Origin: Candidatus Kinetoplastibacterium desouzaii TCC079E
GTDB taxonomy: Bacteria > Pseudomonadota > Gammaproteobacteria > Burkholderiales > Burkholderiaceae_B
Direction of reading: 5' to 3'
Assembly: GCF_000340795.1 (NCBI RefSeq)
Contig: NC_020294.1
Span: 769,126 to 833,125, forward strand
Length of the DNA stretch: 64,000 bases
The position numbers and the translations under genes were made by a program. Shown one piece after another: positions 30,468 through 39,834 of this stretch; within the stretch, counting starts at the first letter, position 1, and each line of letters starts with the position of its first letter. The notes beneath the pieces are model-generated. The model did no database searches, was not told where the DNA came from, and saw only the letters and a program-made list of their open reading frames with translations.

Positions 30468-31001
30468 TTATTTCTTTTTAGCTTCTTTAAGAACAACTTT
30501 TTCATCAACGTATCTAACACCTTTACCTTTATAAGGTTCAGGTGGACGATAAGATCTAATTTTAGCTGCTACCTGACCAACTGCTTGCTTATCTATACCT
30601 TTAATGATTATCTCTGTAGGAACAGGGATTTGTGCAGAAATCCCTTCAGGTAAGGAATATAAAACATCATGAGAAAAACCAAGCTGCAACTTTATAACAT
30701 TACTTTGTATAGATGCTCTAAAACCAACACCAATTAAAAGCAACTTGCGCTCAAAACCTTTACTAACACCTACAACCATATTAGATATTAATGCACGCAA
30801 GGTGCCAATCATTGCTTTTGAATGATCAGAACTATTAACCAAAGAAAAACTAATCTTATTATCTATCAAGTCTACTTTTACATCATCAACTAGAAATTGA
30901 GTAAGATTACCTAATTTTCCAGTGACAATAATTTGCTCTTGTTCAATTTTTACCTGAACTCCTTCAGGTATTTCAATAGGATATTTAGCGATTCGTGACA
31001 T
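30468..31001 (-). CDS. rplF: 50S ribosomal protein L6
   Basis: This 177-residue two-domain protein near the sarcin-ricin loop starts MSRIAKYPIEIPEGV and ends with the conserved RSYRPPEPYKGKGVRYVDE region and a lysine-rich tail. It lies 12 bases after rpsH. Confidence 0.98.
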   Translation of the reverse strand: MSRIAKYPIEIPEGVQVKIEQEQIIVTGKLGNLTQFLVDDVKVDLIDNKISFSLVNSSDHSKAMIGTLRALISNMVVGVSKGFERKLLLIGVGFRASIQSNVIKLQLGFSHDVLYSLPEGISAQIPVPTEIIIKGIDKQAVGQVAAKIRSYRPPEPYKGKGVRYVDEKVVLKEAKKK

Positions 31002-31013
31002 TAGAAATTCTCC

Positions 31014-31409
31014 TTAAGCCACGTAGCATAAAACTTCACCACCAACTCCACTAGCTCGAGCTTTACGGTCTGTCATAACACCTCGCGAAGTTGAAACAAT
31101 TGCTATTCCCAAACCATTCATAACTTGAGGAATACTTGCACTTTTTTTATAAACACGTAAACCAGGTCTAGAAACTCTATCAATCTTTTCTATAACTGGC
31201 CTTCCTGCATAATATTTAAGAGTAATTTCTAACTCAGGTTTAGAAACAACACCTTTAATTTGAAAGTTATCCACGTATCCTTCTTCTTTTAAAACAGCAG
31301 CTATAGCCATTTTAATATTTGAAGAAGGCATGCTAACCGTTAATTTATCAGCTTGCTGTGCGTTGCGAATACGAGTCAACATATCAGCAATCGGATCGCT
31401 CATGCTCAT
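31014..31409 (-). CDS. rpsH: 30S ribosomal protein S8
   Basis: This 131-residue central-domain 16S rRNA binder is also the translational repressor of the spc operon in E. coli. It has [16 protein letters not shown] and the C-terminal [20 protein letters not shown] second in-frame ATG two codons in (MSDP...) could be the true start. No obvious S8 target copy was found in the rplE leader by eye. Confidence 0.97.
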   Translation of the reverse strand: MSMSDPIADMLTRIRNAQQADKLTVSMPSSNIKMAIAAVLKEEGYVDNFQIKGVVSKPELEITLKYYAGRPVIEKIDRVSRPGLRVYKKSASIPQVMNGLGIAIVSTSRGVMTDRKARASGVGGEVLCYVA

Positions 31410-31419
31410 CTCATTCCTC

Positions 31420-31725
31420 CTACCAGCTAGCTTTAGTCATGCCAGGTATTTCACCTCGCATTGCCATCTCGCGCAATTTATGGCGAGCTAAACCAAACTG
31501 ACGAAAAACACCTCTAGGGCGCCCTGTAATAAGACAACGATTACGTTGTCTAGTCGGATTGGCATTTCGCGGCAATTGTTGCAGCTTAAGTCTAGCTTGA
31601 TATCTTTCTTCTTCGTTTTTAGAAGAATCATCAATACAGCTCTTTAATTCAGCACGTTTTGCAGCAAATTTATTTGCCAATTTTATGCGTTTAATATCGC
31701 GATTTATAAGGGATAGTTTAGCCAC
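31420..31725 (-). CDS. rpsN: 30S ribosomal protein S14, long zinc-free type
   Basis: This is a 101-residue protein of the 30S head. I chose a GTG start at 31725, giving [15 protein letters not shown], the family N-terminus, 13 bases after the rplE stop. The ATG 36 bases upstream would overlap rplE and adds a non-homologous leader. The C-terminal [14 protein letters not shown] and [19 protein letters not shown] are canonical. There is no CxxC pair, so this is the long, zinc-independent type. Confidence 0.96.
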   Translation of the reverse strand: MAKLSLINRDIKRIKLANKFAAKRAELKSCIDDSSKNEEERYQARLKLQQLPRNANPTRQRNRCLITGRPRGVFRQFGLARHKLREMAMRGEIPGMTKASW

Positions 31726-31738
31726 TTTAATAATCCCA

Positions 31739-32278
31739 TTAATTACGAAAAGGAAAACCAAAAGCTGTCAATAGAGCTTTAGCTTCCTCATCAGTCTTCG
31801 CTGTAGTATTAATGCTAATATTTAGACCTCGAATAACATCAACTTTGTCATACTCGATCTCAGGAAAAATAATTTGTTCCTTAACACCAACATTATAATT
31901 TCCACGACCATCAAATGCGCGACCAGAAATTCCTCTAAAGTCACGCACTCTAGGCAGTGCAATTGTTACCAAGCGATCCAGAAATTCATACATGCGTTCG
32001 CCGCGTAGCGTAACCATGCAACCTATTGGATAATTCTCTCTAATTTTAAAACCAGCTATAGCTTTTCGTGTTTTTGTTACAACAGCCTTTTGACCAGATA
32101 TTCTTGTTAAATCAGAAACAGCACTATCAATCACTTTCTTATCTGCAACAGCCTCTGAAACTCCCATATTAAGAGTAACTTTAGAAACACGAGGAGCTTC
32201 CATTACGCTTTTATAACCAAACTTAGAGCGTAAATTTGCTATAACTTCATTTTTATATAAATCTTGCAGTCTAGACAT
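31739..32278 (-). CDS. rplE: 50S ribosomal protein L5
   Basis: This 179-residue 5S-rRNA-binding protein of the central protuberance contains [20 protein letters not shown], the [20 protein letters not shown] stretch and a C-terminal [18 protein letters not shown]. It lies 14 bases after rplX in the spc operon. Confidence 0.98.
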   Translation of the reverse strand: MSRLQDLYKNEVIANLRSKFGYKSVMEAPRVSKVTLNMGVSEAVADKKVIDSAVSDLTRISGQKAVVTKTRKAIAGFKIRENYPIGCMVTLRGERMYEFLDRLVTIALPRVRDFRGISGRAFDGRGNYNVGVKEQIIFPEIEYDKVDVIRGLNISINTTAKTDEEAKALLTAFGFPFRN

Positions 32279-32292
32279 ATAACTTTCGCTCC

Positions 32293-32619
32293 TTATGACT
32301 TATCACCAACAACAACATCACCACTGGAACGAAAAATTCTGACATTATTACCATCATCATTTTTCTTAATGCCTACACGCTCTCCCTTATTAGTTGTAGA
32401 ATTAAAAAGAGCAACATTTGAAATGTGTATTGGCATAGTCTTATTTATAATACCACCTGGATTATTAGCCATTGGATTAGCCTTAAGATGCTTTTTCACA
32501 ACATTAACGCCTTCTACCAATAAATGGTCTTTATCTACTCGCGCCAAAACGATTCCTCGTTTCTTTTTATCACGACCAGAAAGAACAATGACCTCATCTC
32601 CTTTTCTAATTTTATTCAT
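32293..32619 (-). CDS. rplX: 50S ribosomal protein L24
   Basis: This 108-residue assembly-initiator protein has a KOW motif at the N-terminus ([20 protein letters not shown]) and the conserved [19 protein letters not shown]. It lies nine bases after rplN. Confidence 0.97.
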   Translation of the reverse strand: MNKIRKGDEVIVLSGRDKKKRGIVLARVDKDHLLVEGVNVVKKHLKANPMANNPGGIINKTMPIHISNVALFNSTTNKGERVGIKKNDDGNNVRIFRSSGDVVVGDKS

Positions 32620-32628
32620 AGAAAACCT

Positions 32629-32997
32629 TTACAAAACCTCTGGAGCCAAGGAGACAATTTTCATGAATCTCTCTCCACGTAGTTCACGAGTAACAGGTCC
32701 AAAAATACGAGTACCTATAGGTTCTAATTTAGCATTAAGCAAAACAGCAGCATTACTACCAAAACGAATTAAAGAACCATCTTTTCTACGCACTCCTTTA
32801 GCAGTACGAACTACTACTGCATTATAAACCTCACCTTTCTTTACCTTCCCACGCGGGGCGGCATCTTTCACACTTACTTTAATAACATCGCCGATTCCGG
32901 CATAACGTCGCTTAGAACCACCAAGAACCTTGATGCACATTACATGACGAGCACCAGTGTTATCGGCCACATCTAGCGTGGTCTGCATTTGGATCAT
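32629..32997 (-). CDS. rplN: 50S ribosomal protein L14
   Basis: This is a 122-residue protein with the nearly invariant [20 protein letters not shown] start and the C-terminal [20 protein letters not shown]. It is the first gene after a 263-base break in the ribosomal cluster, so it probably begins a separate spc transcript driven by its own promoter. Confidence 0.98.
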   Translation of the reverse strand: MIQMQTTLDVADNTGARHVMCIKVLGGSKRRYAGIGDVIKVSVKDAAPRGKVKKGEVYNAVVVRTAKGVRRKDGSLIRFGSNAAVLLNAKLEPIGTRIFGPVTRELRGERFMKIVSLAPEVL

Positions 32998-33039
32998 GAT
33001 TTTTCCTGTTCCAACTTAACTAAAATTTAAAAAGCAACA

Positions 33040-33045
33040 ATTATA
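33040..33045 (-). promoter_or_regulatory. Candidate -10 box of an spc-operon promoter
   Basis: On the minus strand this is a perfect TATAAT, 43 bases before the rplN start. No good -35 sits at the usual distance; a GC-rich GGGGCCAAAACTGGC lies just upstream instead. The call rests on position after the rpsQ terminator and the perfect -10 match. Confidence 0.4.
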
Positions 33046-33211
33046 AATTTTTGCCAGTTTTGGCCCCGTAAATTACTGCTATTGAAAAAAAACAATAATT
33101 ATGGGTTGAAGTATAATTAAAAAATAAGCTTTCTGATTTGTAAAAATATGTCAAAAAACTTCCCAACAAATTGTCTCATAGAGACAAAAAAAATTCAAGC
33201 CTTACAAAACA

Positions 33212-33252
33212 AAATATATAGATGGCAAACAGAAGTTGCCCTCTATATATTT
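33212..33252 (-). terminator. Rho-independent terminator after rpsQ
   Basis: AAATATATAGA at 33212-33222 pairs with TCTATATATTT at 33242-33252, and inside it GGCAA pairs with TTGCC, with one mismatch between the two helices and a seven-base loop. Read on the minus strand the stem is followed by a U-rich TTTTGTTTTG. It begins nine bases after the rpsQ stop, so the S10 operon should end here. Confidence 0.8.
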
Positions 33253-33260
33253 ATAAAAAA

Positions 33261-33542
33261 CTAAAAAACAGAACTAGTATTAACCAAACGAACAACAACC
33301 CAAGATTTATCACGTGAAATTGGCCTGCATTCCTTTATTTCTACCAAATCTCCTTCTTTGTATTTATTATCTTCGTCATGAGCTTTATAATTAGCAGATC
33401 GAGTAACTATTTTACCAAAAATTTGATGTTTAACACGTCGTTCTACCTTTACCACAACTGACTTATCCATTTTACTACTAACAACCTTGCCAACTAAAAT
33501 ACGCTGGCGTTTAGTAATTTGATCTTCTATTACTTTATCCAT
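33261..33542 (-). CDS. rpsQ: 30S ribosomal protein S17
   Basis: This 93-residue OB-fold protein binds the 5' domain of 16S rRNA. It contains [20 protein letters not shown] and [18 protein letters not shown]. Its start overlaps the end of rpmC by eight bases. It is the last gene of the S10 unit and is followed by a terminator instead of directly by rplN. Confidence 0.97.
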   Translation of the reverse strand: MDKVIEDQITKRQRILVGKVVSSKMDKSVVVKVERRVKHQIFGKIVTRSANYKAHDEDNKYKEGDLVEIKECRPISRDKSWVVVRLVNTSSVF

Positions 33543-33738
33543 TTGATTGTTTCCTTGCTTTTTCTGTCAAAATAGTACGTATTCTAGCAATACCTTTCCT
33601 AGTATTGTTTATTTGAGCAGTATTAACAAGTTGTTTAGTAGCCATTTGCATACGCAGTTTAAACTGTGCTTTCAATAAACTATTAAGCTCATTATTCAAC
33701 TCTGATATATCTTTTAAACGAAGTTCACTAGCCTTCAT
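33535..33738 (-). CDS. rpmC: 50S ribosomal protein L29
   Basis: This is a 67-residue two-helix protein near the polypeptide exit. It has [18 protein letters not shown] and a basic second helix with [10 protein letters not shown]. It overlaps rpsQ by eight bases and follows rplP by 12. Confidence 0.95.
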   Translation of the reverse strand: MKASELRLKDISELNNELNSLLKAQFKLRMQMATKQLVNTAQINNTRKGIARIRTILTEKARKQSNG

Positions 33739-33750
33739 TAAAATTTCCCC

Positions 33751-34170
33751 TTAAGAACCACCTATACGACGAGATACAAATACTGTCGAAATAGGCAATT
33801 TAGCAGCAGCTAAACGAAAAGCTTCACGAGCAAGTTCTTCGCTAACTCCTTCCATTTCGTACAATACTTTCCCAGGTTGGATTTCAGAAACCCAATATTC
33901 TGGATTTCCTTTACCATTACCCATTCTAACTTCAGCAGGCTTTTGAGATATTGGTTTATCAGGAAAAATTCGAATCCATACACGACCACCACGCTTAATA
34001 TGCCTATTAATGGCTCGTCTAGCAGATTCTATTTGCCTTGCAGTTAATCTACCTCTACCAGTAGCCTTTAAACCAAACTCCCCAAAAGAAACGTTAGCTC
34101 CACTAGTAGCCAAACCTGTATTACGACCTTTATGTTCTTTACGATATTTTCTACGAGCTGGTTGTAACAT
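33751..34170 (-). CDS. rplP: 50S ribosomal protein L16
   Basis: This 139-residue protein at the A-site tRNA elbow has [19 protein letters not shown], the [20 protein letters not shown] stretch and [12 protein letters not shown]. It starts two bases after rpsC, so translation is probably coupled. Confidence 0.98.
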   Translation of the reverse strand: MLQPARRKYRKEHKGRNTGLATSGANVSFGEFGLKATGRGRLTARQIESARRAINRHIKRGGRVWIRIFPDKPISQKPAEVRMGNGKGNPEYWVSEIQPGKVLYEMEGVSEELAREAFRLAAAKLPISTVFVSRRIGGS

Positions 34171-34172
34171 AA

Positions 34173-34970
34173 TTAATCTCCTTCACCAGATGAAGAAGTT
34201 ACTGCAACCTTAGCAGATGAACGGTTGCGATTACGATGACGATTGTTTTTATTATCTGTCTTTTCACCGCGAGCAGATTTACGAACTTTTTTTGGCTCTT
34301 CTTCACGAACAACATTATTAGAATCAAATAAAGAATCACCACTTAACAGCAAATCTCCCTTATAAACCCAAACTTTTACGCCTATAATACCATAAGTAGT
34401 ACGAGCTTCAGAGGTGCCATAATCTATATTTGCTTTTAAAGTATGTAAAGGAACTCTACCTTCTCTATACCATTCAGTTCTAGCTATTTCAATACCATTA
34501 AGCCTACCAGAACTCATGATCTTAATACCTTGAACCCCTAAACGCATAGCATTCTGCATGGCTCTTTTCATTGCTCTACGAAACATTATTCTCTTTTCTA
34601 ACTGCTGTGCTATAGAATCAGCAATTAATTGAGCATCAGTTTCTGGTTTTCTAACTTCTTCTATATTAACATGAACAGGAACACCTGCTAACTTTTGCAA
34701 ATCAGCTTTAAGAATTTCTATATCTTCACCTCTTTTACCTATTACAACACCAGGTCTAGCAGAATAAATAGTCACTCTAGCATTTTTTGCAGGTCTTTCT
34801 ATTAACACACGACTAACTGAAGCACTCTTAAGTTTTTTCTTTAAGTATTCACGAATCCTAATATCACCTGCCAAAATAGAACTAAAATCACGATCTTCAG
34901 AGTACCATCTAGAAGACCAGTTTCTAGAAACCGGCAGACGAAATCCTGTAGGATAAATTTTTTGTCCCAT
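34173..34970 (-). CDS. rpsC: 30S ribosomal protein S3
   Basis: This 265-residue mRNA-entry protein starts [18 protein letters not shown]. Its KH domain contains [13 protein letters not shown], and [20 protein letters not shown] marks the C-terminal domain. A hydrophilic tail of about 40 residues, rich in K, R, N and S, extends beyond the E. coli length and resembles tails seen in other Betaproteobacteria. Confidence 0.98.
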   Translation of the reverse strand: MGQKIYPTGFRLPVSRNWSSRWYSEDRDFSSILAGDIRIREYLKKKLKSASVSRVLIERPAKNARVTIYSARPGVVIGKRGEDIEILKADLQKLAGVPVHVNIEEVRKPETDAQLIADSIAQQLEKRIMFRRAMKRAMQNAMRLGVQGIKIMSSGRLNGIEIARTEWYREGRVPLHTLKANIDYGTSEARTTYGIIGVKVWVYKGDLLLSGDSLFDSNNVVREEEPKKVRKSARGEKTDNKNNRHRNRNRSSAKVAVTSSSGEGD

Positions 34971-34981
34971 ATATACTCCTC

Positions 34982-35311
34982 CTAGGATCCGACTTTAACT
35001 GTAATATGACATGTTTGTTTTTCAATACGATTGCCACGACCTTTAGCTCTTGCAGAAAAACGCTTCATGGATTGTGCCTTATCTACAAAAATTGCACTTA
35101 CTCGTAATTCATCTATATCAGCACCATGATTATGCTCTGCATTAGCTATAGCAGAATCAACAGCTTTCTTTAAAATACCAGCAGCCTTCTTAGAAGAAAA
35201 CTTCAGTATATTAAGCGCTTGTGAAACCGTTTTACCTCTAATTAAATCAGCAACCAAACGTGTTTTTTGAGAAGATATATGAACTCCACGAACGACAGCA
35301 GTAGTTTCCAT
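34982..35311 (-). CDS. rplV: 50S ribosomal protein L22
   Basis: This 109-residue protein lines the exit tunnel. It contains [20 protein letters not shown] and the tunnel hairpin [20 protein letters not shown]. It starts three bases after the rpsS stop. Confidence 0.97.
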   Translation of the reverse strand: METTAVVRGVHISSQKTRLVADLIRGKTVSQALNILKFSSKKAAGILKKAVDSAIANAEHNHGADIDELRVSAIFVDKAQSMKRFSARAKGRGNRIEKQTCHITVKVGS

Positions 35312-35314
35312 ATT

Positions 35315-35590
35315 TTACCTTTTAGCCTTTTTATCAGCAGCATGACCTTTAAAAGTTCTAGTCAAAGCAAACTCTCCTAGCTTATGACCAACCATATTTT
35401 CATTTATATAAACAGGTACTTGTTGACGACCATTATGAACGGCAATAGTTAAACCAATAAACTCAGGTAAAACTGTAGATCTTCTAGACCATGTTTTAAT
35501 TGGTTTCTTATCTTTGCCTGCAACAGCAGCATCTACTTTCTTCATAAGATGAAGATCGACAAAAGGACCTTTTTTTATCGAACGTGACAT
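35315..35590 (-). CDS. rpsS: 30S ribosomal protein S19
   Basis: This is a 91-residue head protein with [19 protein letters not shown] and [19 protein letters not shown], both near-invariant. It lies between rplB and rplV. Confidence 0.98.
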   Translation of the reverse strand: MSRSIKKGPFVDLHLMKKVDAAVAGKDKKPIKTWSRRSTVLPEFIGLTIAVHNGRQQVPVYINENMVGHKLGEFALTRTFKGHAADKKAKR

Positions 35591-35602
35591 GTTGTTCGCC
35601 TC

Positions 35603-36430
35603 TTATTTGTTTTTGCGTCTCTGGACTATCATATTAGTAGTCCTTTTATTGCGACGAGTTTTATAACCCTTGGCTGGAGTACCCCATGGACTAACTGGCT
35701 CTCGAGCCTCCCCTGTTCGGCCTTCACCTCCACCATGTGGATGATCAACCGGATTCATAGCCACGCCTCTAACCGTAGGACGAATTCCACGCCAACGCAT
35801 TGCGCCAGCTTTACCTATTTGCCTAAGACTATGTTCTTCATTCCCAACTTCACCTAGAGTAGCTCGACATTCAACATGAATATTACGAACCTCACCAGAC
35901 TTCAAACGAACCTGAGCGTAAACACCTTCTCTAGCAAGTAAAACAGCTGATGATCCAGCCGATCTAGAAAGTTGCGCTCCTTTGCCTGGACGCATTTCTA
36001 TACAATGTATAGTTGAGCCAACAGGTATGTTACGTATAGGAAGAGTATTACCTATTTTTATAGGAGCATCTAATCCAGACAATACAACTGCTCCAATTAC
36101 TAAACCTCTAGGAGCTACTATATAGCGTCTTTCCCCATCTGAATAACATAATAAAGCAATATTAGCGCTACGATTAGGATCATACTCAAGCCGTTCTACT
36201 TTTGCAGGAATACCATCCTTATTCCTAAGAAAATCTATTATCCTATAAGCTTGTTTATGCCCGCCACCTTTATGCCTAATGGTAATATGTCCATTATTAT
36301 TACGACCAGAACCACGTTTCTGTTTCTCCAACAAAGGAAAAAAAGGTGCGCCTTTATGCAAATTCTGGTTGGAAAGCTTAACTAAACCTCTTCTGCCTGG
36401 TGACGTTGGATTCACTTTAACAATTGTCAT
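35603..36430 (-). CDS. rplB: 50S ribosomal protein L2
   Basis: This 275-residue peptidyl-transferase-centre protein carries the conserved [15 protein letters not shown] loop, with the functionally important histidine, and the basic C-terminal tail. Its start shares one base with the rplW stop. Confidence 0.98.
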   Translation of the reverse strand: MTIVKVNPTSPGRRGLVKLSNQNLHKGAPFFPLLEKQKRGSGRNNNGHITIRHKGGGHKQAYRIIDFLRNKDGIPAKVERLEYDPNRSANIALLCYSDGERRYIVAPRGLVIGAVVLSGLDAPIKIGNTLPIRNIPVGSTIHCIEMRPGKGAQLSRSAGSSAVLLAREGVYAQVRLKSGEVRNIHVECRATLGEVGNEEHSLRQIGKAGAMRWRGIRPTVRGVAMNPVDHPHGGGEGRTGEAREPVSPWGTPAKGYKTRRNKRTTNMIVQRRKNK

Positions 36431-36726
36431 TACACCACCTCTGCAAAGTTAATTTCATGCCCTTCATGAAGAGAAACATATGCCTTCTTTTCATTGCGAC
36501 GACGGCCTACAAAACGACCAAAACGTTTAGTTTTTCCCTTGTGATTAAGAACGGTCACGGAATCAACTTGCACTTTAAACAACAACTCTACTGCTTCTTT
36601 TATTTCTATTTTAGTAGCATTTGGCAAAACACGAAAAACTACTTGACGAGACTTCTCAGCAATAAAAGTAGCCTTTTCTGTAATAATAGGAGCCAAAATT
36701 ACCTGCATTAAACGTTCTGCATTCAT
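36430..36726 (-). CDS. rplW: 50S ribosomal protein L23
   Basis: This is a 98-residue exit-tunnel protein and docking site for trigger factor and SRP. It has [20 protein letters not shown] and the extended basic loop [18 protein letters not shown]. It overlaps rplD by four bases. Confidence 0.97.
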   Translation of the reverse strand: MNAERLMQVILAPIITEKATFIAEKSRQVVFRVLPNATKIEIKEAVELLFKVQVDSVTVLNHKGKTKRFGRFVGRRRNEKKAYVSLHEGHEINFAEVV

Positions 36727-37340
36727 CCTAGCATCTCCTCTATTTGACTAATAGCAGCTTTTGTAATAAGAATTTTTTTATAGTGTATAAGAGACAAAGG
36801 ATCTATATAACGAGGCTCTGTAACTGCAATATGAGGCAAATTACGAGTGGCTAAATATATATTCTCATCAATTTCTTCCACCAAAATCATCGCTGACGTT
36901 AATCCAAGCGATTTAATTTTATTAGCAGCCAATTTAGTCTTAGGAGAATCTAACTTAAAAGACTCTACAACAATCAAACGATCTTCACGAACTATCTGAG
37001 ATATTATAGATCTCATGCCAGAACGATACATTTTCTTATTTATTTTCTGGGAAAAATTCTCTTCTGGAGAGTTAGGAAATATACGACCACCACCACGCCA
37101 TAAAGGAGAAGAAGTCATACCAGCACGAGCTCTGCCTGTACCTTTTTGTTTCCATGGTTTTTTTGTGCTATGTCTAACTTCAGATCTATCTTTCTGAGCA
37201 CGATTTCCTAAACGCGCATTTGCCTGAAAAGCAATAACCACTTGATGCACTAATGATTCATTAAAATTACAGGCAAAAACATCATCAGATACACTAAACA
37301 AATCACTATGACCTTGATCATTAAGGAGCTTTAAATCCAT
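36723..37340 (-). CDS. rplD: 50S ribosomal protein L4
   Basis: This 205-residue protein has an exit-tunnel loop seen as [20 protein letters not shown] and [10 protein letters not shown]. In E. coli L4 also represses the S10 operon. It follows rplC by two bases and overlaps rplW. Confidence 0.97.
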   Translation of the reverse strand: MDLKLLNDQGHSDLFSVSDDVFACNFNESLVHQVVIAFQANARLGNRAQKDRSEVRHSTKKPWKQKGTGRARAGMTSSPLWRGGGRIFPNSPEENFSQKINKKMYRSGMRSIISQIVREDRLIVVESFKLDSPKTKLAANKIKSLGLTSAMILVEEIDENIYLATRNLPHIAVTEPRYIDPLSLIHYKKILITKAAISQIEEMLG

Positions 37341-37342
37341 TT

Positions 37343-38044
37343 TTATTCTTGCCCCCTCTCTTTTATAATCTTTTTAATAGCTGGACGTACTATCACGTCT
37401 GAATCAGAATAACCTGGAACAGCTCCTTTTAAAAGAAGTAAACTTCTTTCCAAGTCTATTCTTACTATCTGTAGATTTTGAACAGTACGAGTTACAGCTC
37501 CCATATGACCAGGCATTTTCTTTCCTGGGAAAACCCTACCAGGATCCTGAGCCTGACCTATAGATCCAGGAGCTCTATGAGAACGTGAATTACCATGTGA
37601 ATTTCTTTGAGCTCCAAAATTATGACGCTTAATAGACCCAGCAAAACCCTTACCTATTGTTGTTCCAGTTACATCAACATGCTGACCAGCTTTAAACAAG
37701 CTATCAATAGCAATCACAGAACCAACAGAAAAATTTTTCAACTGAAGCATCTCATCATTCAAATGAAACTCTCTAAGACTACTACCTGCCTCTATACCTG
37801 CTTTAGCATAATGGCCAATTTGAGACTTAGATAAACGAGAAACTCTACGAGATCCATAAGCTACTTGAATGGCAGTATACCCATCAACTAAATGTGATTT
37901 AATCTGAGCTATACGATTATTAGACACGTCTACTACAGTCACAGGAATAGATTCCCCTTCATCTGTAAATATACGAGTCATGCCAATCTTGCGACCTATC
38001 ATTCCTAGCCTATAAGGCAAAGAAGTAGTTGTCAACTCTGACAT
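37343..38044 (-). CDS. rplC: 50S ribosomal protein L3
   Basis: This 233-residue early-assembly protein has [40 protein letters not shown] with [20 protein letters not shown], and a normal length. I chose the ATG at 38044 because GGAG lies six bases before it. The upstream ATG at 38056 is itself part of that Shine-Dalgarno context. An imperfect dyad lies just ahead of the gene. Confidence 0.96.
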   Translation of the reverse strand: MSELTTTSLPYRLGMIGRKIGMTRIFTDEGESIPVTVVDVSNNRIAQIKSHLVDGYTAIQVAYGSRRVSRLSKSQIGHYAKAGIEAGSSLREFHLNDEMLQLKNFSVGSVIAIDSLFKAGQHVDVTGTTIGKGFAGSIKRHNFGAQRNSHGNSRSHRAPGSIGQAQDPGRVFPGKKMPGHMGAVTRTVQNLQIVRIDLERSLLLLKGAVPGYSDSDVIVRPAIKKIIKERGQE

Positions 38045-38057
38045 TATTATCTCCATT

Positions 38058-38075
38058 CCGACTACGATTGGTCGG
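38058..38075 (-). promoter_or_regulatory. Small hairpin upstream of rplC
   Basis: CCGAC at 38058-38062 pairs with GTCGG at 38071-38075. On the minus strand it ends about 14 bases before the rplC ATG, in the 144-base rpsJ-rplC gap. On the plus strand it is followed by ATTTTTTT. It could influence rplC translation or act as an antisense terminator; its role is unknown. The rest of the gap is AT-rich. Confidence 0.35.
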
Positions 38076-38188
38076 GATTTTTTTAACTAAAAAAGTATTA
38101 AAAAATTTATTTAATACTTACAACAAAATTTTTAGAAATTTTCTAAAAAACATAAAAATACTAAAATACTAAAATAAAACAATAAAAA

Positions 38189-38500
38189 CTACTGTAAAGC
38201 AATTTCAACATCAACACCTGCTGGTAAATCCAGTCTCATTAAAGCATCAACAGTTTTATCAGTTGGATCTACTATATCCATTAGTCTTTGATGTGTACGA
38301 ATTTCAAACTGATCGCGTGATGTTTTATTAACATGAGGAGATTTTAATAAATCATAACGACGAATACGAGTAGGCAAAGGAACAGGACCTCTTACTACAG
38401 CCCCAGTTCGTTTTGCTGTATCTACTATTTCCGCCGCAGATTGATCTATTAATTTATAATCAAATGCCTTTAAACGGATGCGAATCTTTTGGTTTTTCAT
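38189..38500 (-). CDS. rpsJ: 30S ribosomal protein S10 (NusE)
   Basis: This 103-residue protein also joins antitermination complexes as NusE. It has [40 protein letters not shown] and [21 protein letters not shown]. It follows the tufA terminator by 23 bases and is the first gene of the S10 operon, with rplC 144 bases downstream. Confidence 0.98.
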   Translation of the reverse strand: MKNQKIRIRLKAFDYKLIDQSAAEIVDTAKRTGAVVRGPVPLPTRIRRYDLLKSPHVNKTSRDQFEIRTHQRLMDIVDPTDKTVDALMRLDLPAGVDVEIALQ

Positions 38501-38522
38501 GAAGATTCCTAAAGAACGAAAA

Positions 38523-38545
38523 AACGAAGGCGCTAAACCTTCGTT
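38523..38545 (-). terminator. Rho-independent terminator after tufA
   Basis: AACGAAGG (38523-38530) pairs perfectly with CCTTCGTT (38538-38545) around a seven-base loop. On the minus strand the stem runs straight into TTTTTTCGTTC. It lies between the tufA stop (38558) and the rpsJ start (38500), so it separates the str operon from the S10 operon. Confidence 0.85.
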
Positions 38546-38557
38546 AATTTAACAAAA

Positions 38558-39748
38558 TTAAACAATAACTTTAGATACTACACCAGCACCTAAGGTTCTT
38601 CCTCCTTCACGTATAGCAAAACGTAATCCTTCTTCCATTGCTATAGGAGCTAATAATTTTACTGTAATACTAACATTATCACCAGGAAGAACCATTTCTT
38701 TATCTGCTGGTAATTCTATAGTCCCAGTAACATCAGTAGTACGGAAATAAAACTGAGGACGATAACCTTTAAAGAAAGGAGTATGACGACCACCTTCTTC
38801 TTTTGACAACACATAGACTTCAGCTGTGAATTCTGTATGAGGAGTAATAGAACCAGGCTTAGCTAAAACTTGACCACGCTCAACATCTTCTCGTTTGGTA
38901 CCTCTTAATAAAATACCAACATTATCACCAGCCTGACCTTGATCCAATAATTTTCGGAACATTTCAACACCGGTGCAAGTAGTCTTAACTGTGTTCTTAA
39001 TACCTACTACCTCAATCTCTTCTCCAACCTTTACTATACCTCTTTCTATACGACCTGTAACAACAGTGCCTCTTCCAGAGATAGAAAACACATCTTCAAC
39101 AGGCATCAAAAAAGCCCCATCTATAGCACGCTCAGGAGTTGGTATATATTGATCTAAAGCATCAGCCAAAGCTAAAATAGCCTTCTCACCTAAATCACCC
39201 TTGTCACCTTCCAATGCTAATTTGGCAGAACCCTTAATAATAGGAGTATCATCACCAGGAAAGTCATACTTAGACAAAAGCTCACGAACTTCCATCTCTA
39301 CAAGCTCAAGAAGTTCCTCATCGTCAACCATATCAGCTTTATTCAAAAAAACTACGATATATGGAACACCAACTTGACGAGATAATAATATATGCTCTCT
39401 AGTTTGTGGCATAGGACCATCAGCCGCAGAAACGACAAGAATGGCTCCATCCATCTGAGCAGCCCCTGTAATCATGTTTTTTACATAGTCAGCATGACCA
39501 GGACAATCAACATGAGCATAATGACGACTAGCAGTCTCATACTCAACATGAGATGTATTTATAGTAATACCTCTAGCCTTTTCTTCTGGAGCAGCATCAA
39601 TCTGAGCATACCCACGAGCTTCACCACCAAACTTAACTGCCAAAACGGTAGTAATAGCCGCTGTCAAAGTTGTTTTACCATGATCAACGTGACCAATAGT
39701 ACCAACGTTTACGTGCGGCTTACTACGTTCAAACTTGCCTTTCGCCAT
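38558..39748 (-). CDS. tufA: Elongation factor Tu, copy 1
   Basis: This 396-residue GTPase delivers aminoacyl-tRNA to the ribosome. Motifs are [30 protein letters not shown] and GSAKLAL, with domains II and III complete. The predicted protein differs from copy 2 (55046-56236) at a single residue, Leu against Val in RT(L/V)GAGV near the C-terminus. It lies 86 bases after fusA as the last gene of rpsL-rpsG-fusA-tufA and is closed by a terminator. Confidence 0.99.
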   Translation of the reverse strand: MAKGKFERSKPHVNVGTIGHVDHGKTTLTAAITTVLAVKFGGEARGYAQIDAAPEEKARGITINTSHVEYETASRHYAHVDCPGHADYVKNMITGAAQMDGAILVVSAADGPMPQTREHILLSRQVGVPYIVVFLNKADMVDDEELLELVEMEVRELLSKYDFPGDDTPIIKGSAKLALEGDKGDLGEKAILALADALDQYIPTPERAIDGAFLMPVEDVFSISGRGTVVTGRIERGIVKVGEEIEVVGIKNTVKTTCTGVEMFRKLLDQGQAGDNVGILLRGTKREDVERGQVLAKPGSITPHTEFTAEVYVLSKEEGGRHTPFFKGYRPQFYFRTTDVTGTIELPADKEMVLPGDNVSITVKLLAPIAMEEGLRFAIREGGRTLGAGVVSKVIV

Positions 39749-39834
39749 GTTTTTACCTTAAATTTTTCAAGAAAAAATCAAACAAATGTCACTGCGTTCA
39801 AGATAATCATGAAGACGCTTTTTGTCAATATTTA

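Noticed and set aside
32264..32827. 187-residue plus-strand ORF opposite rplX and rplN
   Set aside because: It is a shadow frame, with both strands fully explained by ribosomal proteins.
33171..33187. TTGTCTC/GAGACAA stem in the rpsQ-rplN gap as a terminator
   Set aside because: On the transcribed minus strand the T-run precedes the stem instead of following it, so it cannot be an intrinsic terminator for rpsQ.
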